Of a DNA stretch of 64,000 nucleotides, positions 59,401 to 64,000 are shown piece by piece (position 1 is the first letter of the stretch; the number at the start of each line of letters is the position of its first letter). Source of the DNA: Falciphora oryzae. Lineage: Eukaryota > Ascomycota > Sordariomycetes > Magnaporthales > Magnaporthaceae. The stretch lies in assembly GCA_000733355.1 (NCBI GenBank), contig JNVV01000014.1:248001-312000 (forward strand), written 5' to 3'. Made by a program: the position numbers and the translations under genes. The notes beneath the pieces were generated by a model. The model saw only the letters and a program-made list of their open reading frames with translations. It was not told the origin of the DNA and searched no databases.

Positions 59401-61222
59401 CCTTGCCTGGTGGCTCCCTGCCCTGTCTTTCTCCCCGCCGCAGCTACCACCATGCGGACTTGCCGCTGCCTGTCCGTGGAGCTCCTGAAAATTTTCAGTG
59501 GTTGGCAACGACCGAAAGTACCGGCCAGGGTCAGTTTTCTCTCCACAGGCCCTCGTCCAGGCCACTGCGAAGCGTCCGCCGGCAGCACAGAGTTCCCACT
59601 CGCGCCGCGACTTTGGCGTGCATACGCCGTCTTGGTATCAGGCCAGTCAAGACTCAGCAAACGATAGTCACGCCCCGCACCCTGCTTCCTTGAGGAGATC
59701 AAGGCGAGCGCCGTGTCCGTGCTCTTGAGATGTCAGATTTGCGGGTTTCCTTTTTGGACGAGCTCCTTGGCCCTGCTTGGATCCTACGGTGGGTGATGTT
59801 TCTCTCTTCTTTCCATTTGTTGCAGGAAGAAAAATTAGCAAAGTGGCTGCCCGCTTGTTTCGTAAGACAAGAAACGGCCAGACAGATGGCGTCCAATCAC
59901 GTCGCAGCACCCGATTCCCTCCCCTCGTGGCGGGATGCGGGTGCAGACGCTCGTCCTGGCTGGGCCCTCGAGTGACATTCACACACCACGACAGCACAGG
60001 ACAAACGCCTTTCAACCAGCACCCGCTCGGTCGTCGTCGTCCCTGCACCGTACCGTACGAAGTAGCAGGACGCGCAGAATGCGCAAAACTGACTGGACCC
60101 AAACCCCAGACAGGCCTCGCTCATAATGCAGCAGACGTGCGTTGGCTTGAGGTAATTCTGGCTCCACGAAGCCGCATCATGGCCCCATCAATTTGACTCC
60201 TCTCATGAAGATCACCAACTGTCGGGCGCGGGGCTTCATATGGAATGTTTTTGATTTTTACTTGCGCACCACACTCATGCGCACGCACACAGTCTCTCTC
60301 TCTCACTTCCCACGCATCTGGAAGTGAACTAGGCAGTCAGAGGCGTGTGGCGTGCCGAGACCGCCGGCGCAGTGGCTTACAATCGGCCGGGCAGTTTCCA
60401 TCTGGATCGTTCGTTATCTCAGAGCCTCCAAGGGGCAAAGTTCGATTGGCCGCCCTTGATTGGTCGTTTCAGTTTTTCCCGAGGCGCCTCAGCTCACACC
60501 CGCCCAGTAGGGTGTGCAGATGGACCACCGCGAAAGAGGGGAATGGAAATAACAGGCGAGGCAAGAAAAAAGCTAGACTGATCCCTGCAAGCCACAACAT
60601 CACTAGAAGGGATTGGCGTGAAAAGCCGATTGTCCGTGTGGCTCGAACACACTTGCAGCCAAACGATCGACAAATGATTTTCGCATGCTGCACGTTACGG
60701 TTTCGTAAAACAAACCCGATAACAGACAGCCCAGGCCTCTTCCTTGGACCAGGGACCGTCGGCCGGCAAAGGCAGGGGCCCTTGCTCGTATCACCAACTA
60801 GTTCTGCAGCCTGGGTTCCATGCCAATCTCTGCGCCCGCCCGGCATCGAAAGAGCAGCCGCCTAGCCAGGCATGCTGATAAGCGGCTCCGAGAGCGGGCC
60901 CTGGGTGTTCGACAGTAAACCAATTCGTCTCTACGGCCGGCGCGGCGCAGCAGGCTTGACAGGCAGAATTATTCCCCCAGAATTTCCATCCTTCGGGCGG
61001 GTACGTGCGCCTGTGATGCGATGCGCGATGCGTGCCATGCATGTAGCAGGCCGTGAAAGAAAAAAAAAGTATCACCGAGGACAGGCAGGCAACCTAGGCA
61101 AAAGGCCACTGGCTGATCTCTGCTGCTACCCGCTTGCTGCATCACATCACTCCACTGTAGCTTGCTCTGCGATGGCGGATATCCAACAGGAACGTACTGC
61201 CTGCACCCCAGTCCAGCTTTCC

Positions 61223-61239
61223 TTTTTTTTTTTTTTTTT
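61223..61239. repeat. T17 homopolymer
   Basis: Run of 17 T in intergenic DNA. Confidence 0.9.
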
Positions 61240-61928
61240 CCTCCCATCACCGGCCCCCGACCACCGCCCGGCATCTGTCGCCCTCCTCGCTCCGCTGGAG
61301 TCGCTAATTCCTGTCGATGCACGCACCATCGTGACTCGCGCATGGGGTGTAGGTGAGCAATCAAGACAGAAAAAAGTCCTCGGAGGTATCTCTTTGTCTT
61401 TTGTCTGATCGACGTGCAAACAAGCCCCCGCCGTTTAGGGGAGCACCCGGCGGAGAAGCCGCGGGTCCCCGGGGTGGGTTCCTGTTGCGGGCCAAGCCAT
61501 CGACGGCTTGCGAGATTTCCCATCTCGCACCGCCGGCCCCCGCCGCCCTGAGCTTATTTCGATATCAGATAATTCGAATGTGCGTATTATATGTTGTCCA
61601 AAGCATGTGTGGTTTGTGGGTTAGTTTCTGTGTGTTTGCGATAATATCTAGCCACGGCAGCCCTGCTATCGACACCCGGCCTCCAAGTGGCCTCATTCGT
61701 GAGTGAGGGTGGTGTCGGGCTGCTTGTCGTGGCTCTACGCTGGTCAGGGCTTCTCCTTGTCCATATCCTCAATGCTGGGGCGAGCGAGACGTGCGGCAAC
61801 GGCGTGGCGGAGGGGGTAAGGGCCGCAGGCTTCTTCCCTCCCGGCAACCCGCCACTGGACAAACACGCCACCCTCCCAGAGGTCCGGCACCGGGCGCTCC
61901 CTCCGGATTGCGTTTCACCAGGCGCTTC

Positions 61929-61956
61929 TTTTTTTTTTTTTTTTTTTTTTTTTTTT
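61929..61956. repeat. T28 homopolymer
   Basis: Uninterrupted run of 28 T in intergenic DNA. Confidence 0.95.
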
Positions 61957-62605
61957 CGTCCGGTTGACCAAGTGCGGCCGCTACAGACCGTCCCATCCTA
62001 GCCGGCCTCGGAGGGGAAGGGGGTGGTGTAGCCTGTCGTTGGGACGCACACCTGCCCATCTCTCAAGCGCACTGTGGTTCGCGCCCGCCGGGAGTCGATA
62101 TGATAGAATTCATTGTTCCCTTTGCCGTATTCGCTCAAATGTGCTCCGACCATCCATGGCCGGCTCGGCGCCTCTCTCGCTGACCAATTCTACCTTCTTA
62201 TTCCGATAAAAAGACGACCACCTGCCTGTCCCTCACACATAGGCGGTAGTGTTCCCATTCTCCTCGTACTTTCTCGGGAAAGCGCCCAACGTGCGTCTGC
62301 ATTGCGACGCGACGCTGGCTGTCCCGCGCGCCTCGAACTGCAGACGGAGCGCCAAGGTACAAAAGAGATGGCAAGCTCTCGAACAGGCTACGATTCCCGA
62401 ACAGGCTCTGCCCCTCCTCAAACCCCTCAATATTTCGCCACTATAATGGGCCCCGACACGACGTGCACGGTTATGCCGTTTGCAGAGCGTTCAAGCTAGC
62501 GTAGCTTGGCTGGTTTGTCAAAGCCGCACACGAAAATGAACGAACCGTGGTTCGCCAAGCTTTTTGCGGCCTCGATCACTTGAGATTTTCCTCTTGCCTT
62601 CCTGC

Positions 62606-62607
<2 letters not shown>

Positions 62608-62639
<32 letters not shown>
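62608..62639. repeat. A32 homopolymer
   Basis: Uninterrupted run of 32 A, the longest homopolymer in the window. Confidence 0.95.
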
Positions 62640-62640
<1 letters not shown>

Positions 62641-63422
62641 GAATAACAAGATCCACGTATAGATAGCTCCTTTCGGGACTCATGCCCCCTCAGGCTGACT
62701 GCATGTCGGGGCGTTCCTACCGGTGTGAGTGATGGGTGGCTTGCATGGGAAGACATGGGAAATGTCGTTTCTTTGTCTGCCCCACTCAGTGGAGGAGGGC
62801 AGGGGGCCGGCGGGGCTCCCACCGGTGTGGAGGAATTGGCCAATCATGCCGCTCCGACGTGACACCAGCCTCAGCTGTGGCTGCCATTCGACCACACCCC
62901 CTCCAAGGCTGCCCCATGGGCTGTCGCGGAAGACGGAGTGAGAGTTGCGTGAGAGACTATCGCCGATTGCTCTTTTGGTAAGCGTCAAAGAAGCACGCAA
63001 GTAGCCCGGAGATGAAATAGGAGACTCGCAGCAAATATGCCGGCGCACACCCAACACCCCTCTCCTTGTGGGATCCGGCTATCCCAGCGCGTGCGACGGA
63101 TATCAAACAAGCATCAAAATGATTGCGCATTTCCGAACCACCTATCCTGTTTACTCCGAGATGCACCACAGGCGGCCGGCGGTTGCAACAAGTGGAGAAA
63201 GCGGACAGAGAAAGAAGGACATACACACATACAACGATCATCTTCGGCGCTTCTCCTTTGCTTATTTCCCCTTTCTGTAGCCACTATGGCGGAACGACTA
63301 TCGTGCAGCAACGGCAATCACCTGGACGGATATAGCGGCATCTGGTGGTTCCTCGTGGAGGGAGGGAGGGGCAGACCAGCTGTCCTGTTTGCGTGAATGT
63401 GCATCTAGGTATGCGCGTGGGT

Positions 63423-63425
<3 letters not shown>

Positions 63426-63462
<37 letters not shown>
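63426..63462. repeat. (GT)18 microsatellite
   Basis: About 18 GT units; no gene is supported around it. Confidence 0.95.
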
Positions 63463-63466
<4 letters not shown>

Positions 63467-64000
63467 CGGAGGGCAGCAAAAGCAGCAAGCACCACACCAA
63501 GCACGGCACCCGCGGGCCGTCATATGGTCGGTCGTGACAGCGCATACCGCCTACCTACCTGGTACCTACCGATGGCGCCGCCGCCGTGAGCAAGCGTTGC
63601 GTGCCCGCCGTTTTGGTGGCCGCGTGCGCGCTCTGTTCTGTATCACCTACCAAGGCACGCTAGGTACCCAGCATGGCGGGTGCTGGCCAAAGATGCAGGA
63701 TGGCTCCCTTAAAAAGCTATGCACGGTGGCATGAGGGCCGATGCCTCGCCGAGAAGACCGGTGAGGGGAGTCCTCTGCTATGCTACATGCTCGGGGCGCT
63801 GCCAGAGCCTGGTGGCCGCTCTCCGGCAGTATCCCCAAGGCCGGTCTACGGAGTAACGATCTCGATCGCGCGCCAGAAAAGAAATGGCCAGCGGCGGCGA
63901 GGCCGCTTTCCATGTTGGTAAATCCCGTTTCACCAAAGCACGGAGGGACCGAAACCCTGCCTGCTTCGAGGGCCAGGGTCGAGGGGACGTCCCGTAAACG

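Larger units (their letters stand above)
55218..64000. other. Gene-poor 8.8-kb stretch
   Basis: No frame has a family motif with a credible start and splice structure. The longest open frames (for example plus strand about 57215-58105 and minus strand about 55806-56873) lack early ATGs or run through homopolymers. The first 1-1.5 kb is probably the promoter and leader of the Gac1-like gene. Long A/T tracts and a GT microsatellite are listed separately. Confidence 0.45.

Noticed and set aside
1..64000. tRNA genes, rRNA genes, CRISPR arrays
   Set aside because: I looked for T-loop-like GGTTCRANYCC sequences with matching stems and for regularly spaced repeats and found none that hold up; a dedicated tRNA scan would settle the first.

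Overview
The window is nuclear DNA of a filamentous ascomycete, most likely a sordariomycete. The evidence is: protein genes split by short spliceosomal introns (73-148 bp, GT..AG, with one probable GC..AG); strongly GC-rich third codon positions; fungus-restricted families (a CFEM-domain receptor, cyanovirin-N-homology proteins, a Pho80-type cyclin); and a Fot1/pogo-type transposon whose coding sequence has decayed by C-to-T / G-to-A transitions, as expected from repeat-induced point mutation (RIP). Because the GC-rich code opens long antisense frames, only genes with family motifs or a consistent intron/phase structure are called.

Layout. 0-13.4 kb, all on the minus strand: a short-chain dehydrogenase/reductase, an Xaa-Pro aminopeptidase (five exons, all five metal ligands present), a Pho80/PREG-type cyclin, a thiamine-diphosphate-dependent decarboxylase/acetolactate-synthase-like enzyme, and a broken CFEM-type seven-helix receptor. 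16.6-24.8 kb: a class I methyltransferase, a secreted chitin-binding (CBM18) protein, a cytochrome P450 of the pisatin-demethylase type, and a small eight-cysteine secreted protein. 24.8-26.7 kb: a complete but dead Fot1/pogo element with perfect 25-bp inverted repeats.

28.7-38.5 kb is the most unusual stretch. It carries a secreted one-domain cyanovirin-N-homology protein, a protein made of four Cys-x2-His-Pro...Cys-x2-Cys repeats that I cannot assign to a family, a second P450, a decayed sugar-transporter end beside a 78-base assembly gap, and a secreted two-domain cyanovirin-N-like protein. All three cyanovirin-like domains are cut by a phase-0 intron at the same point. An in-frame poly-glycine stretch follows the stop of the two-domain gene.

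39.6-41.2 kb: a proline-iminopeptidase-like serine hydrolase. 41.2-47.4 kb: no gene that I can support. 47.4-48.1 kb: a nested pair of miniature inverted-repeat elements; the inner one shares its ends and its 17-bp terminal repeat spacing with the Fot1-like element 21 kb away. 52.7-55.2 kb: a glycogen-targeting regulator of protein phosphatase 1 (Gac1-like, CBM21). 55.2-64 kb: no supported gene, but many long A/T homopolymers and a GT microsatellite.

The genes do not form an obvious single pathway. The P450s, the methyltransferase and the secreted proteins suggest an accessory, environment-facing region, while the peptidase, cyclin and Gac1-like genes are housekeeping.
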